A DNA stretch of 64,000 nucleotides from Marinobacter sp. S6332 (GTDB lineage Bacteria; Pseudomonadota; Gammaproteobacteria; Pseudomonadales; Oleiphilaceae). The notes under the pieces are model-generated. The model saw only the letters and a list, made by a program, of their open reading frames with translations. It did not search any database and was not told the DNA's origin. Location of the stretch: the NCBI RefSeq assembly GCF_023016045.1, contig NZ_JALKAP010000012.1, positions 1-64,000 of the forward strand, read 5' to 3'. A program made the position numbers and the translations under genes. Numbering within the stretch: the first letter of the stretch is position 1; each line of letters opens with the position of its first letter. Of the stretch, positions 55,743 to 64,000 are shown piece after piece.

Positions 55743-57899
55743 TTAGGCCAGCCCCGCATCCTCTACCTGCTTTGCCTGAACAGCCGTCAGTGCGATAGTA
55801 AATACGATATCCTCTACCAAGGCTCCCCTTGAAAGGTCGTTAACCGGCTTTCTCAAACCCTGCAGCATGGGGCCAATACTTACCACGTTAGCGCTACGCT
55901 GAACCGCCTTGTAGGTGGTATTGCCGGTGTTGAGATCCGGGAAGATAAATACCGTCGCTTTGCCCGCTACTTTGCTGTTCGGAGCCTTGCTCTTGGCCAC
56001 GCTTTCAATAGCCGCAGCGTCGTATTGTAGAGGGCCGTCAATGAGTAGGTCTGGCCGGCGTTGACGGGCAATTTTGGTGGCTTCACGAACTTTAACCACA
56101 TCGTGCCCGCTGCCCGATTCACCGGTGCTATAGCTGATCATAGCGACCACAGGTTCCACACCAAATGCTTCTGCAGACTCCGCACTTTGAATAGCAATAT
56201 CAGCCAGCTCTTCTGCGTTGGGATCTGGGTTGATGGCGCAATCACCGTATACGACTACCTGCTGGGGTAGCAGCATGAAGAAAACCGACGACACAACCCG
56301 CGCGTGATCGTGGGTCTTGATCAGCTGCAGGGCAGGGCGCACGGTGTTCGCGGTGGTGTGAATAGCACCTGAAACAAGGCCGTCGGCCTCATCGAGGGCG
56401 ACCATCATGGTGCCCAGAACCACGTTGTCCTCTAGCATCGCCTCAGCCATATCTGGGGCGAGTCCTTTGTGCTTGCGTAATTCAACCATGGGTGCGATGT
56501 AGTTTTTGCGCATTTGGGCCGGGTCAATGATCTCAATATCATCGGGTAGCTCAAAACCCAGAGATGTTGCAACACCACGAATTTCGCCTTCATCGCCGAT
56601 TAAAGCGCAGCGTGCAAGTTTACGTCGGTGGCAAATGATTGCTGCCTCAACCGTGCGAGGTTCACTGCCTTCGGGTAGCACGATGCGTTTGTTCGCTGCT
56701 CTGGCTCTTTCAGAAAGCTGATAGCGAAAAGCCGGCGGGGATAAACGGCTCTGAACTTGAACGCGAAGGTGCTCTTGAAGCCAGTCGGTATCAATTTTCG
56801 TTGCCACTGCTTCCATCGCTTTCTCGACCCGGTCGGGATCGTCGGTGGGGATGGCGGTGGAGAGGTTTGCCAGCATGTGGGCTGTTTCGTAGGTATTGGC
56901 GGAGGAACTCAGCACTGGCAACCCTGTATGCAGTGCGCGCGAGCACAAATCAATAACGCGCTGATCCGGCATAAGACCACCTGTTAGCATGAGGCCAGCC
57001 ATGGGAACACCATTTAAAGCCGCAACAGCAGTTGCCACTATAATGTCCTCCCGATCACCCGGGGTGACCATGAGCGTGCCTGGGCTTAGAGTCTCCGTCA
57101 TGTTGCGGATTGAGCGGGCACACACAGATACCTTTTGAACGCGCCGCAAGTGCATTTGTCCTTCATGCAACACCGGCATATCAAGTTCGCGAGCAATATC
57201 AGAGACCCGTGGCGCTAATAAGTCGGACTGCCACGAGATCTCGCCAAGTAAACGGAAGCGACCATCCCGGAAAACCTTGCACTCATTCCGGTAATCAGGG
57301 GTTTCACCTTCAGTTTGGCTGATGTTGCTGTACGGTTCCAACCCAGATCTTTCGGGCTCACCGAGTTTATTGAGAATAACGGCGATCACATCCTGCGCAG
57401 AAGCATCGGAAAACAGACGGGCAGAGAAATCCAGCTCTTCGTCCAGATCGCTTGGACTGCTATTGCCAGGAGCACTAACCAGCACGACATCCGATCCGAG
57501 GTTGCGCGCGACTTCCACGTTGAGTCTGGCGATATAGGCTTCACGACGATCCGGAACAAGCCCTTCAATAACCACTACATCTACATCTTTGGCAACTTTC
57601 TGATATTCACCGACTACGGTTTCCATCAACAGGTCGGATTTTCCGCGGTTCAGCCGGTATTGGGCTTCTTTAAGAGGCATCGGGTCGGGTGGCTGAAGGT
57701 GGCTGCGTGAACGTACAAACGTAACGGATGCGTCTTTGCCACCGTTATGTGAGGACTCGCCGTGGTTAACCGACTGGCAAAAGGGTTTGTAGAACCCAAC
57801 ACTGATACCTACACGCTCCATGGCGCGCAATAAACCCAGACAGCTAGAGGTGAGCCCTGAGTTTATGGATGTAGGTGCAATAAACAGACTTTTAGCCAT
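55743..57899 (-). CDS. pta: Phosphate acetyltransferase Pta (long form)
   Basis: Pta interconverts acetyl-CoA and acetyl-phosphate. The 718-residue protein is the long proteobacterial form. It has an N-terminal P-loop/BioD-like domain (SLFIAPTSINSGLTSSCLGL), a central DRTGG domain and a C-terminal PTA_PTB catalytic domain (ANKRIVLPEGSEPRTVEAAI, then FIFPDLNTGNTTYKAVQRSA). It lies 71 bases downstream of ackA on the same strand, forming the usual ackA-pta pair. Confidence 0.96.
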   Translation of the reverse strand: MAKSLFIAPTSINSGLTSSCLGLLRAMERVGISVGFYKPFCQSVNHGESSHNGGKDASVTFVRSRSHLQPPDPMPLKEAQYRLNRGKSDLLMETVVGEYQKVAKDVDVVVIEGLVPDRREAYIARLNVEVARNLGSDVVLVSAPGNSSPSDLDEELDFSARLFSDASAQDVIAVILNKLGEPERSGLEPYSNISQTEGETPDYRNECKVFRDGRFRLLGEISWQSDLLAPRVSDIARELDMPVLHEGQMHLRRVQKVSVCARSIRNMTETLSPGTLMVTPGDREDIIVATAVAALNGVPMAGLMLTGGLMPDQRVIDLCSRALHTGLPVLSSSANTYETAHMLANLSTAIPTDDPDRVEKAMEAVATKIDTDWLQEHLRVQVQSRLSPPAFRYQLSERARAANKRIVLPEGSEPRTVEAAIICHRRKLARCALIGDEGEIRGVATSLGFELPDDIEIIDPAQMRKNYIAPMVELRKHKGLAPDMAEAMLEDNVVLGTMMVALDEADGLVSGAIHTTANTVRPALQLIKTHDHARVVSSVFFMLLPQQVVVYGDCAINPDPNAEELADIAIQSAESAEAFGVEPVVAMISYSTGESGSGHDVVKVREATKIARQRRPDLLIDGPLQYDAAAIESVAKSKAPNSKVAGKATVFIFPDLNTGNTTYKAVQRSANVVSIGPMLQGLRKPVNDLSRGALVEDIVFTIALTAVQAKQVEDAGLA

Positions 57900-57970
57900 A
57901 AGTGAGTTCCGGGTTATTCAATTAGTAAGTTTTGATTCATAGGCCAATGGGAAATCTAACGATCAGACTT

Positions 57971-59158
57971 CTAAAAGCTGGACGCCAAACGCGTAGCCTC
58001 ACGGGCGATCACAAGCTCTTCGTTGGTTGGAATGACTAAGATAGGGAACCGCGAACTGGCATCGTCTATTCTTCCGTCGCTGTAACGGCCGTGATGTATA
58101 TTCATATCCACGTTGATGTCAAAACCAAGCAGAGTCAGGTGGTTAACTGTTTGCGCACGGACCCTATGACTGTTTTCCCCGATGCCGCCGGTGAATACTA
58201 GGGCATCGAGGTGGTTCAGCGAAGCCATCATTGCGCCTATGTACTTTGCCAAACGGAAACAAAAGATGTCGATGGCCAAAGCCGAGGGCTCATGGCCATG
58301 GTCCGCTAGTTCACACAGCGAGCGCATGTCGTTAGTTTGCCCGGAAATCCCGAGAAGCCCGCTTTTCTGGTTAAGCATCTTGTGGACCTCCGCCTGTTGC
58401 ATGCCCCGCGAGCTCAGGTAGTCAAAGAGTCCGGGGTCGATATCACCGCTTCGGGTTCCCATAACCAGTCCTTCTAGGGGAGTCAGCCCCATACTGGTGT
58501 CCACACTTAAGCCGTCTTTGATTGCCGTAATGCTGCAGCCATTGCCAAGATGCGCAGAGATTATCGAGGTGGTTGCTGGTGTTTTTCCTAGTAGGCGTGC
58601 CGCTTCGCGCGCCATAAAAAAATGGCTTGTCCCGTGGAACCCGTAACGCCTTACATTCAAGTCCCGGTAGTAAGATTCCGGCAATGCATACAAATAAGCA
58701 CGAGGCGCTAAAGTTTGATGGTACGCAGTGTCGAACACGGCAACCTGCGGAGTTTCAGAGAATTGCTCTCGCGTTGCTTCAATTCCGGCTAGGTTGACCG
58801 GATTATGCAGGGGAGCCAAATCAGCACAGTCATTGATCGCTTTTACCACATCATTGTCGATGAGCACCGCCTCGCGAAAGGTTTCACCGCCATGAACTAC
58901 GCGGTGCCCGACGGCCGTGGGGGTGGCTGGCATAAGTTGGCGATCTCTAAACGCAGAAACCAGTGCTTTAAGTGCCTGTTTGTGGTCAGCCCATGCTGGT
59001 AATTCGACAGCATGTTGGTCCCCATCGATGCGCGCAAATGCGTCTTGTCCATTCAATCGCTCTGCGATGGCAGACGCGAGCTTGTTTTCATTTTCGTCGA
59101 ATAGTGCCAGCTTCAATGACGAACTGCCGCAGTTAACGACAAGAATGGATTGCTTCAT
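57971..59158 (-). CDS. ackA: Acetate kinase AckA
   Basis: AckA interconverts acetyl-phosphate and acetate with ATP. The 395-residue protein shows LVVNCGSSSLKLALFDEN at the N-terminus, VGHRVVHGGETF, YGFHGTSHFF, HLGNGCSITAI and MGTRSGDIDPGLF. Length is normal. Its start is 21 bases after the stop of the GGDEF-EAL gene on the same strand, so readthrough or cotranscription is likely. Confidence 0.96.
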   Translation of the reverse strand: MKQSILVVNCGSSSLKLALFDENENKLASAIAERLNGQDAFARIDGDQHAVELPAWADHKQALKALVSAFRDRQLMPATPTAVGHRVVHGGETFREAVLIDNDVVKAINDCADLAPLHNPVNLAGIEATREQFSETPQVAVFDTAYHQTLAPRAYLYALPESYYRDLNVRRYGFHGTSHFFMAREAARLLGKTPATTSIISAHLGNGCSITAIKDGLSVDTSMGLTPLEGLVMGTRSGDIDPGLFDYLSSRGMQQAEVHKMLNQKSGLLGISGQTNDMRSLCELADHGHEPSALAIDIFCFRLAKYIGAMMASLNHLDALVFTGGIGENSHRVRAQTVNHLTLLGFDINVDMNIHHGRYSDGRIDDASSRFPILVIPTNEELVIAREATRLASSF

Positions 59159-59179
59159 GGTTTGACTGTTCCCTGAGTA

Positions 59180-61597
59180 TCAGGTTTGTTTAAGAAGGTG
59201 AGCTTTTAACCACTCGGTAAATTCATCGCTAGGGAGTGGGCGACTGTAAAAATAGCCTTGGGACAAATCACAGCCTTCCTGCTTCAGGAAGTGAGTTTGT
59301 GATTCTTCCTCAACGCCTTCTGCGATGATGGTCAAGCCTAGACTATGTGCCATGTTGATGATGGCGCAGACTAATGAGGCGCCCCCTTGGGTTCTCGTTA
59401 CATCGTGGATAAACGTTTTGTCGATTTTAAGAGTGTCGAACGGGTAGCTTTTGAGGTAGCTAAGTGCGGAGTATCCAGTACCGAAGTCGTCGACCGACAG
59501 GCGTATACCTTCTCGGTCGAGCTCTCTAAGAATTTCTGCTGTTTCAATCGAATTGTCGAGCAGCAGGCGTTCGGTAATTTCTAGCTCTAGCAGCTCCGGA
59601 GCCAAGTTGCTGTTGGATAGGGCCTGCATCACTGTTTTGGTAAATCCAGAGTCTCTAAACTGTCGCGGAGACACGTTCACTGATATGCCAATGTCTTGGC
59701 CGGTAATGTCCTTCCACCGGGTAGCTGCATGGCAGGCTTCTTCGAGCACCCAGGCTCCTATGCCAATAATAAGCCCTGTTTCTTCCGCCAGAGGAATAAA
59801 ACGGTCCGGCATAACCATACCCATAACGGGGTTGTTCCAACGCAACAAGGCTTCCGCTGCGCGCACTTCTCCGGTGGCGGTGTCCACGATCGGTTGGAAA
59901 TAGAGCTCAAACTCACGCTGCTCCAGCGCCCTCCGCATTCTAGACTCCATTTGCAGGCGTTCGTGGGATACCTCCGACATTTCCGGAGTGAAGTGCGCGA
60001 AGGAGCTCTTGCCTTGCCGCTTTGCTTGGTACATGGCTGCATCAGCGTGTTGGAGCAGGGTGCCGCTGTTATCGGAATCGCTCGGGAAAATGGCTATACC
60101 AATACTCGTCGTAACAAAAACTTCCTGACCATTTAGGGTATAGGCTGGCCTAAAGTTATCGAGAATGCGTTCCGCAACTTGAGAGGCAGGTTCGGGGCCA
60201 GTCAGCCCCGGTAAAATGACCAAGAACTCATCACCTCCCAGTCGGGCAACGGTGCTAGTACCGCGCAAACAACTGGAAATGCGACGGGAGGCTTCAATCA
60301 GCAGGTTGTCTCCGGCGTCGTGCCCTAGGGTGTCGTTAATGTGTTTGAAATTATCGAGATCCAAAAACATAACGCCAACCATGGAGTTTTCTCGGCGGGC
60401 TTGAGCCAGTGCGAGCTTGAGCCGGTCCAACGCCAGCATCCGATTGGGTAGACCAGTTAGAATGTCGTAGTTAGCCTGGCGTAATAACTGTTGCTCGTAG
60501 CGTTTTCGGATGCTGATGTCTTCCCCGAGAATAAGGTAGCCTGTGGCGTCTCCATCGCTATCCTTTATAGGGGTAACGATCAGCTGCTCCCAGAACCGCT
60601 CGCCATTGCGTCGAGTGCTGTTCACTTCACCCTGCCAAACACCCACGCGCTGAACCTGCAAACGGATGGATTGCCAGAGTTGGCGGTTATCCCGGACTTC
60701 CATTGGGTTATCGCTTAAAGCGCCAGGATGTCGGCCGACAATGGACTTTGCGTCGTAACCGGTGAGCTGCGTGAACTTATGATTTGCGAACTCGACCCGC
60801 CATTGGCGATCGCAGATAACAACGGAGGAGGGGCTTTGTTCAATGGCCATTGAAAACTTGTGGATCTCTGCCGCATCATTCTTCTGCCGCACCATGTCAG
60901 CACTCAAGCGCTCGCGCATTTGGTTGATTGCTTCCGATACACGTCCGATTTCATCATTTCGGTGCGACGGTGTATCCGGTCGGTCGAGCGTGAGCGGCGT
61001 GCTGAGGTTTGTCAGCGAGAAATCTCTGGCGTAATTCGCCATGGTGGTCAGGTGACGAGCAACAAAGTGCTGAAACACCCAAATGATGAGTATGGATACA
61101 AAAAACGTTTTCAGGAATTGGGTGGCGAGAATGATGCCGATCTTTACTTTCAAATTCTGGTAAACCCGGTCCAAATTGGCCGTTACGGTTAGTTCGCCAA
61201 GCTTAAAGGCTTCGTCGCCCTGATGAATTAGGTCAAAGCTATGGGATTGGGTGTCAGCGCTGCGGGGAATTTCACCCATGACCAATTCGGAGTCTGGTTC
61301 TATGCCCAGTCGAAGATGTGTAATGTCGGGAAGGCTTAAAATTCCTTCCATTTGTGTCTGGAGCAGCTTCTGGTCAAGCGCCCAGAGACTTCTGGATAGG
61401 CTTGAGGCGTAGCCGGACTCGATTACCTGCATACGGCTATCGATTTGGCTAAGATCTTTACTGTAATCCGAATAGATCTGAATGGCGGATGCGATCAGGG
61501 TGAAAGCCGAGCTGAACAAAAGTATCCAGGCCAGCAGCCTAAACGACAGTGGAGAGCCGGAGCGAAAACGTTGAAGGCGTGTCGGCAGTTTCGGCAT
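59180..61597 (-). CDS. Membrane PAS-GGDEF-EAL dual c-di-GMP enzyme
   Basis: The 805-residue protein has two membrane helices (about 18-42 and 151-178) flanking a periplasmic sensor domain of about 105 residues. A HAMP-like linker, a PAS domain (about 245-365, with AIEQSPSSVVICD and LTGYDAKSIVGRHP), a GGDEF domain (about 370-530) and an EAL domain (about 550-795) follow. The cyclase motif is intact (RLGGDEFLVIL), and the phosphodiesterase motif reads AAEALLRWNNP with later ligands DDFGTGYSAL, so both activities are possible. It lies 21 bases upstream of ackA. Confidence 0.93.
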   Translation of the reverse strand: MPKLPTRLQRFRSGSPLSFRLLAWILLFSSAFTLIASAIQIYSDYSKDLSQIDSRMQVIESGYASSLSRSLWALDQKLLQTQMEGILSLPDITHLRLGIEPDSELVMGEIPRSADTQSHSFDLIHQGDEAFKLGELTVTANLDRVYQNLKVKIGIILATQFLKTFFVSILIIWVFQHFVARHLTTMANYARDFSLTNLSTPLTLDRPDTPSHRNDEIGRVSEAINQMRERLSADMVRQKNDAAEIHKFSMAIEQSPSSVVICDRQWRVEFANHKFTQLTGYDAKSIVGRHPGALSDNPMEVRDNRQLWQSIRLQVQRVGVWQGEVNSTRRNGERFWEQLIVTPIKDSDGDATGYLILGEDISIRKRYEQQLLRQANYDILTGLPNRMLALDRLKLALAQARRENSMVGVMFLDLDNFKHINDTLGHDAGDNLLIEASRRISSCLRGTSTVARLGGDEFLVILPGLTGPEPASQVAERILDNFRPAYTLNGQEVFVTTSIGIAIFPSDSDNSGTLLQHADAAMYQAKRQGKSSFAHFTPEMSEVSHERLQMESRMRRALEQREFELYFQPIVDTATGEVRAAEALLRWNNPVMGMVMPDRFIPLAEETGLIIGIGAWVLEEACHAATRWKDITGQDIGISVNVSPRQFRDSGFTKTVMQALSNSNLAPELLELEITERLLLDNSIETAEILRELDREGIRLSVDDFGTGYSALSYLKSYPFDTLKIDKTFIHDVTRTQGGASLVCAIINMAHSLGLTIIAEGVEEESQTHFLKQEGCDLSQGYFYSRPLPSDEFTEWLKAHLLKQT

Positions 61598-61758
61598 GTC
61601 GTACTCAAGCCACCCAGACCGGTTGATTATTGCGTAGATTCCATTACTCGCCGACTATACCAGCCCTGATATTCAAATTCCCTGAAATTCGGCGAAAAAG
61701 GGGCAGAAATATACTGGCTTCTGCTTTTGTTTGTTTCTTCCGAAAGTGCTGCGGTCCA

Positions 61759-61772
61759 TTGACACAGATCAA
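61759..61772. promoter_or_regulatory. FNR/ANR-type site upstream of ccoM-like gene
   Basis: TTGACACAGATCAA matches the FNR/ANR consensus TTGAT-N4-ATCAA at nine of ten fixed positions. A possible -10 (TAACCT, 61794-61799) lies about 22 bases further. That would place the site near -41 relative to the transcription start, the activating position. The ccoM-like start codon follows at 61838. Confidence 0.75.
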
Positions 61773-61837
61773 TACCTGCATTGTAGGGTGGCGTAACCTG
61801 AGCTTAATCAAGTTTGATACAGGTGGAGAGAAAAAAC

Positions 61838-61993
61838 ATGTATATGGACGCAGTCGTTTTAGCTGGAATTGCAACTGTATTGCTGATGGTAGTGTTTTTC
61901 GTTGGCGTGGGTATTTTCGTGATGCGGGATCAGAAAGCTCACGGTAGCGCTCAGGCTAAGAAAAGCATCAAAACTAGCAGAAAAGCCGCCTGA
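61838..61993 (+). CDS. ccoM: CcoM-like cbb3 cytochrome oxidase small subunit
   Basis: The 51-residue protein starts MYMDAVVLAGIATVLLMVVF, has a single membrane helix running to about residue 28 (FVGVGIFV), then MRDQKAHGSA and a lysine-rich tail. The first 31 residues resemble the CcoM subunit known from Pseudomonas stutzeri cbb3 oxidase. CcoM is a single-helix protein that helps assembly or stability. The start has GGAGAG seven bases upstream. An FNR-type site lies upstream, which fits low-oxygen induction of cbb3 oxidase. No ccoNOQP genes are nearby. The protein is too short for most gene callers. The assignment is by motif memory. Confidence 0.75.
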   Translation: MYMDAVVLAGIATVLLMVVFFVGVGIFVMRDQKAHGSAQAKKSIKTSRKAA

Positions 61994-62063
61994 AAAGGCG
62001 AGCTTTGATCGAAGGCTAGTAGCGCTTTCTGCTTCTCGCCTTAAATCAGCAAAGAAGTAGAAA

Positions 62064-62139
62064 TGGCGTCCCCTAGGGGGTTCGAACCCCTGTTGCCGCC
62101 GTGAAAGGGCGGAGTCCTAGGCCACTAGACGAAGGGGAC
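62064..62139 (-). tRNA. tRNA-Glu (anticodon TTC)
   Basis: The 76-nt gene on the minus strand has acceptor arms GTCCCCT / AGGGGAC, discriminator G and an encoded CCA. The anticodon loop reads CTTTCAC (anticodon TTC, reading GAA/GAG), and the T-arm has GGTTCGAACCCC. It stands alone between the ccoM-like gene and the epimerase gene. Confidence 0.97.
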
Positions 62140-62232
62140 GCAACGCTTCAAAACCTTGCCTCGTCGAGGTGGCGCGTATATTAAGTAAGCCTTCCTCAAC
62201 TGTCAACGCTTTTTCCAAAAAAACGTAAATAC

Positions 62233-63135
62233 TTATTTTGTCGCGTCTTCAAGTGCTTCTCGAAGTGTGGGGTAGCTGAACTTGAATCCCGAGTCGAGCA
62301 GGCGCGCGGGGATGGCTCGCTGCCCTGTTAGTAAAAGGCGGGACATCTCCCCCAGCGCTATTTTAAGAAATGGTGCTGGGGCCGGGAATATCGCTGGTCG
62401 TTTAAGAGTATTAGCGAGGCATTGCGTGAATTCACGATTGGTGGTCGGGTTCGGGCTAACCACATTATATGCGCCCGAAGCTTCTGGGGTTTCCAGCATC
62501 CAAATAAGGGCGGCGACCACATCATCCCGGTGAACCCACGGCATGTATTGACTGCCCATGCCGAGACGGCCTCCAAGCCCAAGTTTGAAGGGCAAGATCA
62601 TTCGCTGTAAAAAACCGCCGCCGTTGCCAGCTACGATTCCCGTTCTCGAAAGGCACACCCGCACTGTGGATGGTTGCAACTTGAGGGCAGCCTCTTCCCA
62701 GTCTTTACAGAGTTTATGGGTGAACTCATCGTTGGGTGGGGTATCTTCAGTCACTCTTGCGTCACCTTGAGCTCCGTAAAAGCCAACTGCAGAGCCGGAA
62801 ACCAAGACCCCCGGCAATTGCTCCCAAGTGTTGATAATATCCACAAGCGCTAAGGTTAAGCTAATACGGCTATCCCGCAGGGCTTGTTTTCGCCCGTCGG
62901 TCCAGCGCTTGTCTGCGATACCTTCCCCAGCTAGATTGATAACGCCATCAAAGCCAGCATGGGCGCGAAGCGGTTCAAGGTTGCCTATAACCTCAACTGG
63001 ACCGCAAAGAGAACGAACTTTGTCAGCTGCTTGTCGGCTCAAAACAGTCAGTCGGTAGCCGCGGCTAATCAATTCGCTGCAAAGCACCCTGCCAATGAAG
63101 CCGGTGCCACCGGTAATGAGAACATGCTTGTCCAT
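62233..63135 (-). CDS. TIGR01777-family NAD-dependent epimerase (YfcH-like)
   Basis: The 300-residue SDR-fold protein has the nucleotide-binding motif VLITGGTGFIGRVLCSELIS, the family segment VINLAGEGIADKRWTDGRKQ, the SGSAVGFYG active-site region and a DUF1731-type C-terminus (RLLDSGFKFSYPTLREALED). It is equivalent to E. coli YfcH; the substrate is unknown. It lies 11 bases downstream of the CbiX/SirB-like gene on the same strand. Confidence 0.88.
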   Translation of the reverse strand: MDKHVLITGGTGFIGRVLCSELISRGYRLTVLSRQAADKVRSLCGPVEVIGNLEPLRAHAGFDGVINLAGEGIADKRWTDGRKQALRDSRISLTLALVDIINTWEQLPGVLVSGSAVGFYGAQGDARVTEDTPPNDEFTHKLCKDWEEAALKLQPSTVRVCLSRTGIVAGNGGGFLQRMILPFKLGLGGRLGMGSQYMPWVHRDDVVAALIWMLETPEASGAYNVVSPNPTTNREFTQCLANTLKRPAIFPAPAPFLKIALGEMSRLLLTGQRAIPARLLDSGFKFSYPTLREALEDATK

Positions 63136-63146
63136 CGCTTTCCCCT

Positions 63147-63524
63147 TTATTCGCCTGTGCTTTGATCAAGCTGCAGTGCTACGACATCTTTAATCGCCTG
63201 CCCTAAAAGAGGGTTTTCCCCAATGGGAGCAGAAAGCTTGATTCGTGCTCCCGTGGCCCTCTCAAGCCCTTCGATCATTGCAGGCACATCTTTGCGTAGG
63301 TGTCGCCCCGCAGCGAGGAAAAGGGGAACGATTGTGAACTCTCGGGCTCCAGCGGCAACCCCCTCGTGGATTACCGCGTCCAGTGAGGGTTCGGCCAACT
63401 CCATGTAGGCAATGCTCGAATTACTCACGGCTTTCAACGTGGGCTCGGCGAGAGCCTCGAAAGTATCGCACCAGCGTTTATCGCTGCTGCCATGCGCTAG
63501 CAAAATAATACGTCGGTTGCTCAT
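63147..63524 (-). CDS. Single-domain CbiX/SirB-type chelatase
   Basis: The 125-residue protein matches short CbiX/SirB chelatases, which insert metal into tetrapyrroles (cobalt for B12, iron for sirohaem). The two metal-binding histidines appear in ILLAHGSSDKRW near the N-terminus and VPLFLAAGRHLRKDVP near residue 75. The ATG at 63524 gives the family start MSNRRIILLAHG; the open frame upstream to 63608 reads as non-coding. Cobaltochelatase activity would connect with the B12-dependent NrdJ in this window, but the metal cannot be told from the sequence. Confidence 0.85.
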   Translation of the reverse strand: MSNRRIILLAHGSSDKRWCDTFEALAEPTLKAVSNSSIAYMELAEPSLDAVIHEGVAAGAREFTIVPLFLAAGRHLRKDVPAMIEGLERATGARIKLSAPIGENPLLGQAIKDVVALQLDQSTGE

Positions 63525-63627
63525 CCAATCTCCTGACTCTATGGTTAAAAATGCGCCTGTCGTAATTTGTATTGTGGGTCGGTATTCTCTTCTTGACCTA
63601 TCATTCAAGATAACAGGGTGGTCTTTA

Positions 63628-64000
63628 ATGTTCGATTGGAAAGAGATTCTGGATTTCTGGTTTGGGGATTTAGATGAAAATGGGCTTCCCGACAGCTCCC
63701 GCCGTAATCGTTGGTTTCGGTCAACCCGGAAGTTTGATCAGGAGATACGCCGCCGGTTTCTTTCTATGGTTTTGTTTGCGTCTGAGCAAGGGCTTGAGCA
63801 CTGGCGCAAAGCTGCGGGCGGGCGGTTGGCCGAAATTATATTGCTCGACCAGTTTTCCAGAAATATATTTCGCGGTGGCGCGCTTGCATTCGAGCAGGAC
63901 AAGGCTGCGAACAAGCTCTGCAAGGAGGCTATGCGCAAAGGGCAGGATATGGCGCTGCCACCCATTCAGCGAGCATTTGTATATATGCCTTTGCAGCACT
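63628..64000 (+). CDS. DUF924-family protein, 3' end outside window
   Basis: The first 124 codons are present. The DUF924 hallmarks are the start WKEILDFWFGDLDENG, the RRNRWFRSTRKFDQEIRRRF segment and ILLDQFSRNIFRGGALAFEQ. The frame ends MPLQH at the window edge, where the family continues (typically about 180-200 residues). The fold is TPR-like and the function is not established. The ATG has AGGGTGG upstream. It is divergent from the CbiX/SirB-like gene. Confidence 0.88.
   Translation, partial: MFDWKEILDFWFGDLDENGLPDSSRRNRWFRSTRKFDQEIRRRFLSMVLFASEQGLEHWRKAAGGRLAEIILLDQFSRNIFRGGALAFEQDKAANKLCKEAMRKGQDMALPPIQRAFVYMPLQH

Overview
The window looks like chromosomal DNA of a marine gammaproteobacterium close to Marinobacter. 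This rests on gene content and order, not on a database search. Several blocks follow Pseudomonas/Marinobacter order: yajC-secD-secF, suhB, trmJ, cysE, iscR, iscS, ndk, rlmN, pilW, rodZ, ispG, hisS, yfgM, bamB, der. There is also a split B12-dependent ribonucleotide reductase (nrdJa/nrdJb), sigma-54 promoters on a polar-type flagellar cluster, and a CcoM-like small protein behind an FNR/ANR-type site.

Layout. 1-2692: a complete IS66-family element whose first base is base 1 of the window. It carries tnpA, tnpB, tnpC and a small passenger gene, and sits in an already broken stretch (IS3-family orfB fragment, GIY-YIG gene fragment). 3.1-6.3 kb: nrdJa-nrdJb with terminator and promoter, including a candidate NrdR box. 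6.7-7.5 kb: a DUF6160-type exported protein. 7.5-10.3 kb: a TrpXYZ-like ABC importer with a terminator between the binding-protein gene and the permease gene. 10.5-12.8 kb: acyl-CoA synthetase and a YiiD-type thioesterase. 12.8-15.7 kb: ferric-iron importer binding protein and permease, with Fur-like sites. 15.9-18.4 kb: PilZ protein, lipoprotein and a degenerate HD-GYP protein. 18.4-24.5 kb: a lipoprotein, yadG-yadH, queF, a MASE2-type adenylate cyclase and a nitroreductase. 24.7-36.1 kb: flgBCDE and flgFGHIJKL. 36.2-41.9 kb: tRNA-Leu, queA, tgt, yajC, secD, secF. 42.0-55.7 kb: a catalytically degenerate SuhB followed by the housekeeping block listed above. 55.7-61.6 kb: a GGDEF-EAL protein, ackA and pta on the minus strand. 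61.8-64.0 kb: ccoM-like gene, tRNA-Glu, a YfcH-type epimerase, a CbiX/SirB-like protein and the start of a DUF924 gene.

How the parts fit. The rod, hook and filament-junction genes form two sigma-54 units. QueF, QueA and Tgt cover three late steps of queuosine synthesis from two places. Cyclic-nucleotide signalling recurs (PilZ, degenerate HD-GYP, GGDEF-EAL, adenylate cyclase). AckA-Pta run the acetate switch.

The observations I rate highest: (a) an isc locus reduced to iscR-iscS, with iscU-iscA-hscB-hscA-fdx absent and IscS lacking the C-terminal tail used to dock IscU; (b) a SuhB without its phosphatase metal ligands; (c) an HD-GYP protein that has lost nearly all metal ligands, preceded by a structured leader; (d) a hook protein carrying about 200 extra residues that resemble two flagellin-IN repeats; (e) an orphan CcoM-like gene with a well-placed FNR-type site. 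I saw no CRISPR array, prophage, defence island or rRNA gene.
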